A stretch of 64,000 nucleotides of DNA from positions 1 through 64,000 of the forward strand of contig NZ_MRDL01000054.1 in assembly GCF_002008365.1 (NCBI RefSeq), given 5' to 3'. The position numbers and the translations under genes were made by a program. The DNA is from Rhizobium leguminosarum bv. viciae USDA 2370. Lineage in GTDB: Bacteria > Pseudomonadota > Alphaproteobacteria > Rhizobiales > Rhizobiaceae. Shown piece after piece: positions 43,736 to 52,784 of this stretch. The notes beneath the pieces were generated by a model. The model was not told the origin of the DNA. It worked only from the letters and a program-made list of their open reading frames with translations, and did no database searches. Each line of letters opens with the position of its first letter. Within the stretch, counting starts at the first letter, position 1.

Positions 43736-43835
43736 GTTTTGCGCATGGCTGCGCCGGGTAGGGAAAGCATTGACGCGGCGGCCTATTTCCGCTTTGCAGA
43801 ACCATCTGTTCTGCCGGTTTCGGCAAAGGAGGGTC

Positions 43836-44107
43836 TAGAGCCTTTCCGGGTTAGATTGTAGCATTCTGTTGGCTCAAACGGAGTCGGATGGTCGACCGGC
43901 CGGCGCGCGTCGTAGCCCAGCTCTACGGCCAAGCCGGCCGGTCGATCAGCCGGCCCGTTTCAGCCAACCTGAAGGGCCGGGCATCTATGCGCCAGGGCAA
44001 AGGCGATCGGCTCGGACGTACCAAGAGGTATGCCCTTCGCCAATCGCCTTTGCCCTGACGAAAATCTGCTCCGGCAGAATGCTGCAATTTAACCCGGAAA
44101 GGCTCTA
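43836..44107. repeat. 272-bp nested palindromic mosaic element upstream of slyX
   Basis: Terminal inverted repeats of 33 bases (43836-43868 and 44075-44107, starting TAGAGCCTTTCCGGGTTA) enclose two internal palindromes. One is GACCGGCCGGC/GCCGGCCGGTC near 43894 and 43962. The other is AGGGCAAAGGCGAT/ATCGCCTTTGCCCT near 43995 and 44043. No protein is encoded. The right end supplies GGAAAGG just before the slyX ATG. The element resembles a composite of Rhizobium intergenic units. Confidence 0.75.
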
Positions 44108-44317
44108 ATGTCCGACGAGACGAACCGCATCACCCAGCTGGAAGAAATGCTGGCCCACCAGGCAAAGACGATCGAAGAGCTTTCCGATCAGCTCGCCGAG
44201 CAATGGAAAACGGTCGAGCAGATGCGCACCAAGCTCGACCGGCTCACCGAACGCTTCCTGTCGCTCGAGGAGCAGTCGCTGGAAGCTCCTGGCATCACCC
44301 GCCCGCCGCATTATTGA
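44108..44317 (+). CDS. slyX: SlyX family protein
   Basis: 69 aa. Short coiled-coil protein with the SlyX pattern: RITQLEEMLAHQAKTIEELS, LAEQWKTVEQM, and the C-terminal PPHY that ends nearly all members. The function is unknown. Its ribosome-binding site, GGAAAGG, is part of the upstream palindromic element, so element and gene are fused in expression. Confidence 0.9.
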   Translation: MSDETNRITQLEEMLAHQAKTIEELSDQLAEQWKTVEQMRTKLDRLTERFLSLEEQSLEAPGITRPPHY

Positions 44318-44363
44318 CGGCACGCGGCGCAATGCCGCGTGCCTGTCTCATTAGGATGGTGAA

Positions 44364-45845
44364 TCAGACGCCGCCGATGCAGAGATATTTCATTTCCAGA
44401 TAGTCGTCGGCGCCGTGCCGCGAGCCTTCGCGGCCGAGGCCGGATTGCTTGATGCCGCCGAAGGGCGCCGTCTCGGAGGACATCAGGCCGGTATTGATGC
44501 CGATCATGCCGTATTCCAGCGCTTCCGCCACCCGCCAGACCTTTTTCAGATCGCCGGCGTAGAAATAGGCGGCGAGGCCGAACTCCGTGTCGTTGGCCTG
44601 TTGAATGACATCCTCGACCGTGCCGAAGCGAAAGAGCGGCGCCACCGGCCCGAAGGTCTCCTCGCGCGCCACCTTCATGCCGCGCGCAACGCCGGTCAGC
44701 ACCGTCGGCGTGAAGAAAGTGCCGGCGCCGTCGATGCGCTTGCCGCCGATCAGCACCTTGGCGCCCTTGGCAAGCGCGTCGCTGACATGATCTTCCACCT
44801 TGGCAAGGCCTTGCTCGTCGATCAGCGGCCCGATCACGACACCCGGCTTGAAGCCGTCGCCGACCGACATCTCGGCGACCTTGGCGGCAAGCTTGGCTGC
44901 GAAGGCGTCATAGACGTTCGACTGGACATAGAGACGGTTGGCACAGACGCAGGTCTGGCCGGCATTGCGGTATTTGGAGGCGATCGCGCCTTCGACGGCA
45001 GCGTCGAGATCGGCATCGTCAAAGACGATGAAGGGCGCGTTGCCGCCGAGCTCCAGGCTCACCTTTTTGATCTGGTCGGCGCACTGCCGCATCAGGATGC
45101 GGCCGACCTCCGTCGAACCGGTGAAGCTGATCTTGCGCACCTTTTCGTTGCCACAGAGCTCGCGGCCGATTGCCGGGCCGTCGACCCCGACGATGACGTT
45201 GAAGACGCCTGCCGGAATGCCGGCCTGCTCGGCGAGTACGGCAAGCGCGATCGCCGTCAGCGGCGTCTGTTCTGCGGGCTTCGAGACCACGGTGCAGCCG
45301 ACGGCAAGCGCCGGAGCGATCTTGCGGGTGATCATCGCCGCCGGGAAATTCCACGGCGTGATCGTGCCGACGACGCCGACCGGCTGCCGGATGACGATCA
45401 TCCGTTTATCGTCGGAAGGCGCGGGGATCGTCTCGCCATAGATGCGTTTGGCTTCTTCCGCATACCATTCGATATAGGCCGCGGCATAGAGGATCTCGCC
45501 GCGCGCTTCCGGGAACGGCTTGCCCATTTCGGCGGTCAGGATTGCGGCGAGTTCGTCGGCATTGGCGACCATCAGGTCGAACCATTTGCGCAGGATCGCG
45601 CTGCGCTCCTTGGCCGGACGGGCTGCCCAGGCCGGCTGGGCGGCATGAGCCGCATCGATCGCCGCCCGCGTCTCGGCCGCACCCATATCGGGCAGCGAGG
45701 CGAGCAGCTCACCGGTTGCCGGGTTCAGAACGTCGAATGTCCGAGTGGCATCGCCTGATGTCCAGACCCCGCCGATATAGCCGGCATCGCGCAGCAGGGG
45801 CGAGGAGAAGGGAACGTGCTTGGTCAGTGCGGTGGTGAAAGCCAT
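44364..45845 (-). CDS. gabD: NAD(P)-dependent succinate-semialdehyde dehydrogenase
   Basis: 493 aa aldehyde dehydrogenase. It oxidises succinate semialdehyde from GABA to succinate. Catalytic Glu in LELGGNAPF, Cys in NAGQTCVCANR, cofactor loop FTGSTEVGR and the C-terminal GMIGINTGLMSSETAPFGGI typical of GabD. The second Cys two residues after the catalytic Cys is usual in SSADH. Downstream of gabT (67-base gap) on the same strand. Confidence 0.93.
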   Translation of the reverse strand: MAFTTALTKHVPFSSPLLRDAGYIGGVWTSGDATRTFDVLNPATGELLASLPDMGAAETRAAIDAAHAAQPAWAARPAKERSAILRKWFDLMVANADELAAILTAEMGKPFPEARGEILYAAAYIEWYAEEAKRIYGETIPAPSDDKRMIVIRQPVGVVGTITPWNFPAAMITRKIAPALAVGCTVVSKPAEQTPLTAIALAVLAEQAGIPAGVFNVIVGVDGPAIGRELCGNEKVRKISFTGSTEVGRILMRQCADQIKKVSLELGGNAPFIVFDDADLDAAVEGAIASKYRNAGQTCVCANRLYVQSNVYDAFAAKLAAKVAEMSVGDGFKPGVVIGPLIDEQGLAKVEDHVSDALAKGAKVLIGGKRIDGAGTFFTPTVLTGVARGMKVAREETFGPVAPLFRFGTVEDVIQQANDTEFGLAAYFYAGDLKKVWRVAEALEYGMIGINTGLMSSETAPFGGIKQSGLGREGSRHGADDYLEMKYLCIGGV

Positions 45846-45912
45846 GTCATATCCTCCTTGGGAGTGCGGCTGCCGGTTGCCGGCAGCCCGCTGAAATCCG
45901 GGTTCGGTGCGG

Positions 45913-47193
45913 TCACTTGCCCGCGCTCGCCTCCAGCATTGAGGCTTCGAGAATATCGAGCGCCTCGCCGAGGACCTCGTCCTGGATGGTGATCGGTGCG
46001 AGGAAGCGGATGACGTTTCCGTGGGTGCCGCAGGTGAGCAGGATCAGACCCTTGTCGAGCGCGATCAGCCGCACCCGGTTGGCAAATTCCGCGCTCGGCA
46101 GTCCCGTCGTCCGGTCGTTGAATTCGACCGCGTTCATGAAACCCGGCCCGCGGATGTCGACGATCTCCGGCACCGTCTCGCGCAACGATTCCAGCCGCTG
46201 CTTCAGCCGCCCGCCGAGCTGGTTGGCCCGGTTGCAGAGATCCTCGTCGACAATGACGTCGAGCACGGCATGGGCGGCCGCGATACCGAGCGGATTGCCG
46301 CCATAGGTGCCGCCGAGCCCGCCCGGTCCCGGCGCATCCATGATTTCGGCGCGGCCGGTGACGGCGGCGAGCGGAAAGCCGCCGGCCAGGCTCTTTGCCA
46401 TCGTTGTCAGGTCAGGCGCCACCTCGTGGTGATCCATTGCGAACATCCTGCCGGTGCGGGCAAAACCGGTCTGCACCTCGTCGGCGATCAGCAGGATGCC
46501 GTGCTGGTCGCAGAGCTCGCGCAGCGCCTTCATGAAGGCGGCGGGGGCCGCATAGAAGCCGCCTTCGCCCTGCACCGGCTCGATGATGATGGCGGCGACG
46601 CGCTGCGGATCGACATCGGCGGCGAAGAGCTTCTTCAGCGCCGCCAGCGACTGATCGGCAGTGACGCCGTGCAGCTCGATCGGGAAGGGAACGTGGAACA
46701 CATCGCCCGGCATCGCGCCGAAACCGACCTTGTAGGGCACGACCTTGCCGGTCAGCGCCATGCCCATGAAGGTGCGGCCATGGAAGCCGCCGCCAAAGGC
46801 GATGACGGCCGAGCGGCCGGTTGCGGCGCGCGCGATCTTGACGGCGTTCTCGACCGCTTCGGCGCCTGTCGTCACGAAGATCGTCTTCTTCTCGAAGTCG
46901 CCGGGCACCAGCACGTTCAGCCGTTCGGCCAGATGGACGTAGCTTTCATAGGGCACCACCTGATGGCAGGTATGGGTGAAGCGGTCGAGCTGATCCTTGA
47001 CCGCTGCGATGACCCGGGGATGGCGGTGGCCGGTGTTGAGAACGGCGATGCCGGCGGCAAAATCGATGTAGCGGCGGCCCTCCTTGTCCCAGATCTCCGC
47101 ATTCTCTGCGCGATCCGCATAAATCTGTGTCGTCATGCCGACGCCGCGTGAAATAGCAGCGTTCTTCCGGTCCGTAAGGTTGATCGCGTTCAT
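45913..47193 (-). CDS. gabT: 4-aminobutyrate aminotransferase
   Basis: 426 aa class III PLP transaminase. It transfers the GABA amino group to 2-oxoglutarate. VTTGAEAVENAVKIARAATG, GFHGRTFMGMALTGK, IIEPVQGEGGFY, LIADEVQTGFARTGRMFA, and MAKSLAGGFPLAAVTGR with the PLP Lys are all present. The start at 47193 follows CAGGAGCGCATCG and gives MNAINLTDR; the frame extends to 47238. Divergent from the MerR-XRE-cupin regulator, with a palindrome in the gap. Confidence 0.94.
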   Translation of the reverse strand: MNAINLTDRKNAAISRGVGMTTQIYADRAENAEIWDKEGRRYIDFAAGIAVLNTGHRHPRVIAAVKDQLDRFTHTCHQVVPYESYVHLAERLNVLVPGDFEKKTIFVTTGAEAVENAVKIARAATGRSAVIAFGGGFHGRTFMGMALTGKVVPYKVGFGAMPGDVFHVPFPIELHGVTADQSLAALKKLFAADVDPQRVAAIIIEPVQGEGGFYAAPAAFMKALRELCDQHGILLIADEVQTGFARTGRMFAMDHHEVAPDLTTMAKSLAGGFPLAAVTGRAEIMDAPGPGGLGGTYGGNPLGIAAAHAVLDVIVDEDLCNRANQLGGRLKQRLESLRETVPEIVDIRGPGFMNAVEFNDRTTGLPSAEFANRVRLIALDKGLILLTCGTHGNVIRFLAPITIQDEVLGEALDILEASMLEASAGK

Positions 47194-47230
47194 CGATGCG
47201 CTCCTGCGCTGAAAAGGGGCTTCAGAACTA

Positions 47231-47251
47231 TCTTGCATAAGTTCTGCAAGA
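47231..47251. promoter_or_regulatory. candidate operator between gabT and its divergent regulator
   Basis: Perfect 7-bp inverted repeat TCTTGCA / TGCAAGA with a 7-base spacer. A related half-site, CCTGCAAGAA, is at 47276-47285. Both lie 40-90 bases upstream of gabT. Confidence 0.55.
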
Positions 47252-47364
47252 TCTATAGAAAGTTCCTACATTTTTCCTGCAAGAAATCAAGCGGCATTTT
47301 TTGCTTCAAACATCACGCTTTTTGATGAAGGCTCTGGGGCGATTGGAATCGGGGATACTTTCGG

Positions 47365-48174
47365 ATGAACGATAATGGACCTGTACGCTACAAGGTGGCG
47401 GAAGCCGCGCGGCTGGCTGGCGTTTCGGCCTCGACGCTACGCCTCTGGGAAAGCCAGGGTCTGGTGGTTCCCGGCCGTTCGGAAACCGGCCATCGGCAAT
47501 ACAGCGCCGACGATGTGGCGCGGTTGAAGCGCATCTCCTGGTATCGTGTCGAGCGTGGCCTCAATCCCGCGGCAATCCGCGAGGCGCTGGAGGGCGAGGA
47601 GCCCTCCGCTGATAGCGCCGAGGCAAGCCAGGACAACGGCCTCGGCCGCAAGCTGCGCAGCCTGCGCCATGCGAGCGGCAAGACGCTCGATCAGGTGGCC
47701 GGCGACATCGGCGTCACCTCGTCGACGCTCTCGACGCTGGAGCGCACCTCGCAGGGCGTCAGTTTCAAGACGCTGCATGATCTTGCCGAATATTACGGCA
47801 CCACCGTCTCCCGCCTTTCCGGCGAAGAAAATGGGGACGTGCCGGTGCTGGTGCGCGCCGGCGAATGGCACAAGTGGCCGGAAACAACGCCGGGTGTCAC
47901 GGTGCAGCTCCTTGCCGAAGGCCGCAGGATGATGGATTGCCATCGTTTCGTGCTGGCGCCGGGTGCTGCCAGCGAAGGCGCCTATCGCCACGAGGGCGAG
48001 GAATTCATGCATGTTCTGTCCGGCCGGCTCGAACTGGTGCTCGACAGCGATCAATTCTTCGATCTCGGGCCTGGCGATTCACTTTATTTCGAAAGCCGCC
48101 GCGACCATTCCTGGCGCAATCGCCACGATGGCGAAACCGTGCTTCTCTGGATTAACACGCCGCCGACTTTCTGA
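47365..48174 (+). CDS. MerR-XRE-cupin three-domain regulator
   Basis: 269 aa. Residues about 8-75 form a MerR-type winged HTH (KVAEAARLAGVSASTLRLWE, RQYSADDVARLKRI). Residues about 90-150 form an XRE/Cro HTH (LRSLRHASGKTLDQVAGDIG, STLSTLERTSQGVS). Residues about 165-269 form a cupin (YRHEGEEFMHVLSGRLELVL, GPGDSLYFESRRDHSWRN) whose His/Glu may bind metal or ligand. It is divergent from gabT, so regulation of GABA catabolism is likely. Two DNA-binding domains in one chain is unusual, and nothing indicates a frameshift or cloning junction. Confidence 0.88.
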   Translation: MNDNGPVRYKVAEAARLAGVSASTLRLWESQGLVVPGRSETGHRQYSADDVARLKRISWYRVERGLNPAAIREALEGEEPSADSAEASQDNGLGRKLRSLRHASGKTLDQVAGDIGVTSSTLSTLERTSQGVSFKTLHDLAEYYGTTVSRLSGEENGDVPVLVRAGEWHKWPETTPGVTVQLLAEGRRMMDCHRFVLAPGAASEGAYRHEGEEFMHVLSGRLELVLDSDQFFDLGPGDSLYFESRRDHSWRNRHDGETVLLWINTPPTF

Positions 48175-48295
48175 ACCGCCAGCACGATGCGAAGATTAAG
48201 AGAGGTAGAGCGTCCTAAATCCGTCCGAGAGGACGCACGGCACTCTAGTGGCAGGAAAGCGGTTTCGCATTCTGCGCCTTTGCGCTATAGCGCTG

Positions 48296-48343
48296 CTGCA
48301 TAATTCCTTAAATCGGAATCGATTTGAGGATAAAATTATGCAG
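48296..48343. repeat. palindromic intergenic element
   Basis: CTGCATAATT...AATTATGCAG flanks an imperfect inner palindrome CCTTAAATCGGAATCGATTT. Part of a mosaic filling 48200-48400; no gene is supported there. Confidence 0.7.
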
Positions 48344-48355
48344 CCATTCAAAGTG

Positions 48356-48400
48356 CTACAGCGTCCTTTGCGGCTCTCGAAAAGACGCGCGGCGCTGTAG
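48356..48400. repeat. palindromic intergenic element
   Basis: CTACAGCG...CGCTGTAG ends around GTCCTTTGCGG and GACGCGCGGC arms. Directly follows the element at 48296 and precedes the ribonuclease D gene by 28 bases. Confidence 0.6.
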
Positions 48401-48428
48401 GGGATGCATTCGAACGAAAGACAGTCTC

Positions 48429-49055
48429 ATGGCGGCGACCATACGTTTTCACGAAGGCGATATTTCCGCGGCCGATGCCGCCCGCTACACCGGCGCGATA
48501 GCAATCGACACCGAAACGCTCGGCCTGGTGCCGCGCCGCGATCGGCTCTGCGTCGTCCAGCTTTCGCCGGGTGACGGCACCGCCGATATCATCCGCATCG
48601 CCGCCGGCCAGAAGCAGGCGCCAAATCTTGTCGCCCTGCTCGAAGACCCCACCCATCAGAAGATCTTTCATTACGGCCGCTTCGATATTGCCGTGCTCTT
48701 CCATACTTTCGGCGTCACGACGACCCCGGTTTTCTGCACCAAGATCGCCTCGCGCCTGATCCGGACCTATACGGATCGTCACGGCCTCAAGGATAATCTC
48801 AAGGAGATGCTCGACGTCGATGTCTCCAAGGCGCAGCAATCTTCCGATTGGGCGGCCGAGACGCTGTCTCCGGCCCAGCTCGAATATGCCGCGTCCGACG
48901 TGCTTTATCTGCATGCGTTGCGCGATAAGCTGACGGAACGCCTGATCCGCGACTGCCGCTACGATCATGCGACGGCCTGCTTCGAATTCCTGCCGACCCG
49001 CGCCAAGCTCGACCTGCTCGGCTGGGAAGAGGCCGATATCTTCGCCCACAGCTGA
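48429..49055 (+). CDS. rnd: ribonuclease D-type 3'-5' exonuclease
   Basis: 208 aa from ATG 48429. DEDDy exonuclease: AIDTETLG (Asp, Glu), HYGRFDIAVL (Asp) and YAASDVLYL (Tyr and Asp). It lacks the HRDC domains of E. coli RNase D, as is usual for the short alphaproteobacterial form. It probably trims tRNA or other RNA 3' ends. The ribosome-binding site is weak. The frame continues upstream to 48324, but that part lies in palindromic elements. Confidence 0.88.
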   Translation: MAATIRFHEGDISAADAARYTGAIAIDTETLGLVPRRDRLCVVQLSPGDGTADIIRIAAGQKQAPNLVALLEDPTHQKIFHYGRFDIAVLFHTFGVTTTPVFCTKIASRLIRTYTDRHGLKDNLKEMLDVDVSKAQQSSDWAAETLSPAQLEYAASDVLYLHALRDKLTERLIRDCRYDHATACFEFLPTRAKLDLLGWEEADIFAHS

Positions 49056-49285
49056 GCGAATTGCTTTCATTCTGCGTTTGCTAATAACCGTGCGGCAGAC
49101 TTGTCCGCGGCCGTTAGCGATTCATTAACGCCTGTTTATTAACATTCCTGTTAATTTTTATGCATTCGATGACGCCGAAACTGCGTCATGCGGACAGGAG
49201 GATCTGCTGGGATGCAAGGGGGCCGGATGAGCGCGGTCCTTTTCTAGAGCCTGCTTTCATCGTCACTTTACGAAAGGAGCATGCC

Positions 49286-50830
49286 ATGTTGACTCCCGTT
49301 CGTGCAGCGTCCAATGCAAGCTTTTCGTCCCAGGGTCAGACAGCGGCGATCGTCGCCAGCGGTCTCGGCCACTCCGTGATTGCCCCCCCGCCTGTCAACG
49401 CCGTCGAAGCCGCAGACCTCAATTCCGCCATTGCCGGCAAACTGAATATTCTGCTCCTTGCGGCGCGCGAGCGCATGGTCGAAGCCCTTTTCGATGTCAT
49501 CGATGCGGCAGGCCGCTCGATCTCGCTGGATCGTGGCGAGGACGAGAGCAATCTTGCCTTCGCCTCTCGGCTGGCCGATGCCATCCGGCAGCTGCCAACC
49601 GCTAGGATCGACGAGGTTGAGCGCCAGCTCACCGAGCAGGGGCATAGCGTGCCGCTCCGAACAATCGCCGAGGCCCTGAAGAACCCGACAGGCCCTGAAG
49701 CCGCCCGCATCGTCGCCTATCTGGAAATCGTCCGCTACAAGGATCGCGACCTCGCCGCCCGCGCCGTCGTCCGCTCCTATGGCCAGAATGACGCTTCGCC
49801 GATGCGCGCCGAAGCTCGCCCCGAGATCCGGCTGCATGAGGACAGCCTGCCTGCCGCCATGCGCCAGCCGGTAGACAAGGTGCCCGCGCCGGCCGATTCG
49901 CTGATCGAGGCCGCAGCTCTGATGACCACCGAGGACGCGCTTATCGCCGAAGCCGCGGAAGCTGCCGATCCGGAAACGCCGCATGCTGAAAACCGGGCTC
50001 AGTCCACCCCGGCGACGGCAAGGGAGGTCGCCCCGGAAATGTCTGCGTCGAAGGAGATCGAAACCCGGCAAGCCTCGTCGACGGAAGCCGCAGCGGCCGA
50101 CGATACGCAGGAAACGCCGGAGCCGCCTGCCATCCAACCTCACGCGACGTCGGAAAAGGTCGATCCTGTCATTCCCAGGAACTGGGCAGGAATCGTTGCC
50201 TCCATGACCGAAGAAGTCTCCGAGCTGATCGCCACGATCATCCGCGAGCAAGACGTCGAAACCGTGCTGGAGGATGTTGCCGTCGAGGCGGCAGTGGAGA
50301 TAGATGCGATCCTCGACGACGCCGTCATCAGCGATGCGACCGAGACCTTGAGGCAGCCGGCCGAATTCACAGCACCCGATCCCCGCCAATCAGCAGCACT
50401 ACGCCCACCGCAGATGGATATTGAGGCCGCGGCGGCGGCAGCCCGTCAGCCGAAAGAAATCTCCGCGCAACCGCAGATGATGCCGATCCCCGAGACGGCC
50501 GAGGCCTCCTATGTGCCGCTGGCGGCAAAGATGCCGGAGGGCCTTGCCTATAGCCAGCTGCCCTACCAATTCGCCAAGGATACGCCATCGAACGAGAAGG
50601 CGGGCGAAACGCACCACCAGCATCAGCACCACCGCGACGACGCGTCCGAGGATCAGCAGCAGGCACAGTCCGGTGGCGAGGATGCCGAGCCCGATGCCGA
50701 TACGACCGACGCGGCACCCGAGCGGAGGACGCCGAGGATGATTGATACCGAACCGTCGGCTTATCAGCCCGGCCGCCCGGCCGACGACCCGGTCTATGCG
50801 CTCTATCAGCGTATGGTCGGCTGGGAATAA
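49286..50830 (+). CDS. hypothetical Ala/Glu-rich low-complexity protein, 514 aa
   Basis: Not recognised. The N-terminal third (about 35-170) looks folded and helical (LNSAIAGKLNILLLAARERM, RLADAIRQLPTARIDEVERQ). From about 175 onward it is acidic and Ala/Pro/Glu-rich, probably disordered. Near 450 a His-rich tract (HHQHQHH) precedes an acidic tail that ends in a short conserved-looking segment, DPVYALYQRMVGWE. AAAGGAG sets the start at 49286. No signal peptide. Convergent with rpsA across the hairpin at 50852. Confidence 0.75.
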   Translation: MLTPVRAASNASFSSQGQTAAIVASGLGHSVIAPPPVNAVEAADLNSAIAGKLNILLLAARERMVEALFDVIDAAGRSISLDRGEDESNLAFASRLADAIRQLPTARIDEVERQLTEQGHSVPLRTIAEALKNPTGPEAARIVAYLEIVRYKDRDLAARAVVRSYGQNDASPMRAEARPEIRLHEDSLPAAMRQPVDKVPAPADSLIEAAALMTTEDALIAEAAEAADPETPHAENRAQSTPATAREVAPEMSASKEIETRQASSTEAAAADDTQETPEPPAIQPHATSEKVDPVIPRNWAGIVASMTEEVSELIATIIREQDVETVLEDVAVEAAVEIDAILDDAVISDATETLRQPAEFTAPDPRQSAALRPPQMDIEAAAAAARQPKEISAQPQMMPIPETAEASYVPLAAKMPEGLAYSQLPYQFAKDTPSNEKAGETHHQHQHHRDDASEDQQQAQSGGEDAEPDADTTDAAPERRTPRMIDTEPSAYQPGRPADDPVYALYQRMVGWE

Positions 50831-50851
50831 CACGTTGATTGCCTGAAAATG

Positions 50852-50885
50852 AAGAACCCGCCGGATCGCTCCGGCGGGTTCTTCA
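50852..50885. terminator. bidirectional terminator hairpin (rpsA)
   Basis: Perfect 15-bp stem GAAGAACCCGCCGGA (50852-50866) with its complement at 50871-50885, loop TCGC. On the plus strand TTC follows; on the minus strand the stem is followed by ATTTTC. Confidence 0.85.
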
Positions 50886-50906
50886 ATTCAAAGGCGGATG
50901 CGAGGC

Positions 50907-52610
50907 TTATTCGCCGCCGCGGTTCTTCAGGGCTGCGCCCAGGATGTCGCCGAGCGAAGCGCCGCTGTCGGACGAACCGAACTGGGCAACGGCTTCCTTC
51001 TCTTCCGCAATCTCCAGAGCCTTGATGGACAGCATGATCTTGCGGTCCTTCTTGGAGAAGTTGGTGACGCGGGCGTCGAAGACCTGGCCGACCGAGAAGC
51101 GCTCAGGGCGCTGTTCGTCGCGGTCGCGGGCGAGGTCGGCGCGACGGATGAAGGAAGTGATGTCTTCGTGGTTGACGAGCTTCACTTCGACACCGCCGTC
51201 GTTGACTGCGATGACTTCGCAGGAAACGACTGCATTCTTGCGCAGGTCGCCAGAAGCAGCGGCGTCGCCGACTGCATCCTTGCCGAGCTGCTTGATGCCG
51301 AGCGAGATGCGTTCCTTCTCGACATCGACGTCGAGAACGACGGCCTTGACGACGTCACCCTTGTTGAACTCCTCGATGACCTGTTCGCCTGGACGGTTCC
51401 AGTCGAGGTCGGAGAGGTGCACCATGCCGTCGACATCGCCGTCGAGGCCGATGAACAGGCCGAATTCGGTCTTGTTCTTGACTTCGCCTTCGACTTCAGT
51501 GCCGGCCGGATGGCTGCGGGCGAATGCTGCCCACGGGTTTTCCAGCGTCTGCTTGAGGCCGAGCGAAATACGGCGCTTGGACGGGTCGACTTCGAGAACG
51601 ACGACTTCGACTTCCTGGCTCGTGGACAGGATCTTGCCGGGGTGAACGTTCTTCTTGGTCCAGGACATTTCCGAGATGTGGATCAGGCCTTCGATGCCCG
51701 GCTCCAGCTCGACGAATGCACCATAGTCGGTGATATTCGTAACGGTACCGGAAATCTTCTTGCCTTCCGGATACTTGGCCTGGATGCCATCCCACGGATC
51801 GCTCTCGAGCTGCTTCATGCCGAGCGAGATACGGTGGGTTTCCTGGTTGATACGGATGATCTGAACCTTGACCTGCTGGCCGATGTTCAGGATTTCCGAC
51901 GGATGGTTCACACGGCGCCATGCCATGTCGGTGACGTGCAGCAGGCCGTCGATGCCGCCGAGGTCAACGAACGCACCGTAATCGGTGATGTTCTTGACGA
52001 CGCCGTCAACAACCTGGCCTTCTTCGAGGTTCTGGACGATTTCAGAACGCTGCTCGGCACGGGACTCTTCCAGAACCGTACGGCGCGAAACCACGATGTT
52101 GCCGCGGCGCTTGTCCATCTTGAGGATTTCGAAGGGCTGCGGATTGTGCATCAGCGGGGTCACGTCGCGGATCGGGCGAATATCGACCTGAGAACGCGGC
52201 AGGAAGGCGATCGCACCGTCGAGGTCGACCGTGAAGCCGCCCTTGACCTGGTTGAAGATCACGCCTTCGACGCGCTCGCCAGCTTCGAACTTGGCTTCGA
52301 GCTTGACCCAGCTTTCTTCGCGGCGAGCCTTCTCGCGCGACAGAACGGCTTCGCCAAGCGCGTTTTCGATGCGCTCGACATAAACTTCGACTTCGTCGCC
52401 GACCTTCAACAGGCCGTCCTTGGCGCGCGCGCCGAATTCCTTGAGCGCGATGCGGCCTTCAACCTTCAGGCCGACGTCGACAACGGCGACGTCCTTCTCG
52501 ATGCCCGTGACGATGCCCTTGGTGACATAGCCTTCGGCCAGGTCGTTCTTGGCAAAGGACTCTTCGAGAAGAGCCGCGAAATCCTCGCGGGAGGGGGTAG
52601 CTACTGACAT
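50907..52610 (-). CDS. rpsA: 30S ribosomal protein S1
   Basis: 567 aa with six S1 (OB-fold) domains; for example GYVTKGIVTGIEKDVAVVDV begins domain 1 and GVVKNITDYGAFVDLGGIDG domain 3. It promotes mRNA binding to the small subunit. CAGGAGATTTT precedes the ATG. Codon use is strongly biased to preferred codons, as expected for a highly expressed gene. Downstream of cmk and aroA on the same strand, a conserved alphaproteobacterial arrangement. Confidence 0.97.
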   Translation of the reverse strand: MSVATPSREDFAALLEESFAKNDLAEGYVTKGIVTGIEKDVAVVDVGLKVEGRIALKEFGARAKDGLLKVGDEVEVYVERIENALGEAVLSREKARREESWVKLEAKFEAGERVEGVIFNQVKGGFTVDLDGAIAFLPRSQVDIRPIRDVTPLMHNPQPFEILKMDKRRGNIVVSRRTVLEESRAEQRSEIVQNLEEGQVVDGVVKNITDYGAFVDLGGIDGLLHVTDMAWRRVNHPSEILNIGQQVKVQIIRINQETHRISLGMKQLESDPWDGIQAKYPEGKKISGTVTNITDYGAFVELEPGIEGLIHISEMSWTKKNVHPGKILSTSQEVEVVVLEVDPSKRRISLGLKQTLENPWAAFARSHPAGTEVEGEVKNKTEFGLFIGLDGDVDGMVHLSDLDWNRPGEQVIEEFNKGDVVKAVVLDVDVEKERISLGIKQLGKDAVGDAAASGDLRKNAVVSCEVIAVNDGGVEVKLVNHEDITSFIRRADLARDRDEQRPERFSVGQVFDARVTNFSKKDRKIMLSIKALEIAEEKEAVAQFGSSDSGASLGDILGAALKNRGGE

Positions 52611-52784
52611 AAAATCTCCTGCGTGTCCTGAAACGGAAGCGGACACGTATGCGCCGGTTGGTTTGCGTTGAACGGGCCTGAACCCAGTCCGCCCTCTCAC
52701 GAAGGCAATCCGGCGCTTGGACGGAATTTCAGGCTTGCTATATTAGAAGCGATCCATGCTCAGAGCACGCAAAATCGCTTGAAT

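Noticed and set aside
50898-52607. 569-codon plus-strand open frame
   Set aside because: Antisense to rpsA, whose codon bias leaves the opposite strand open.
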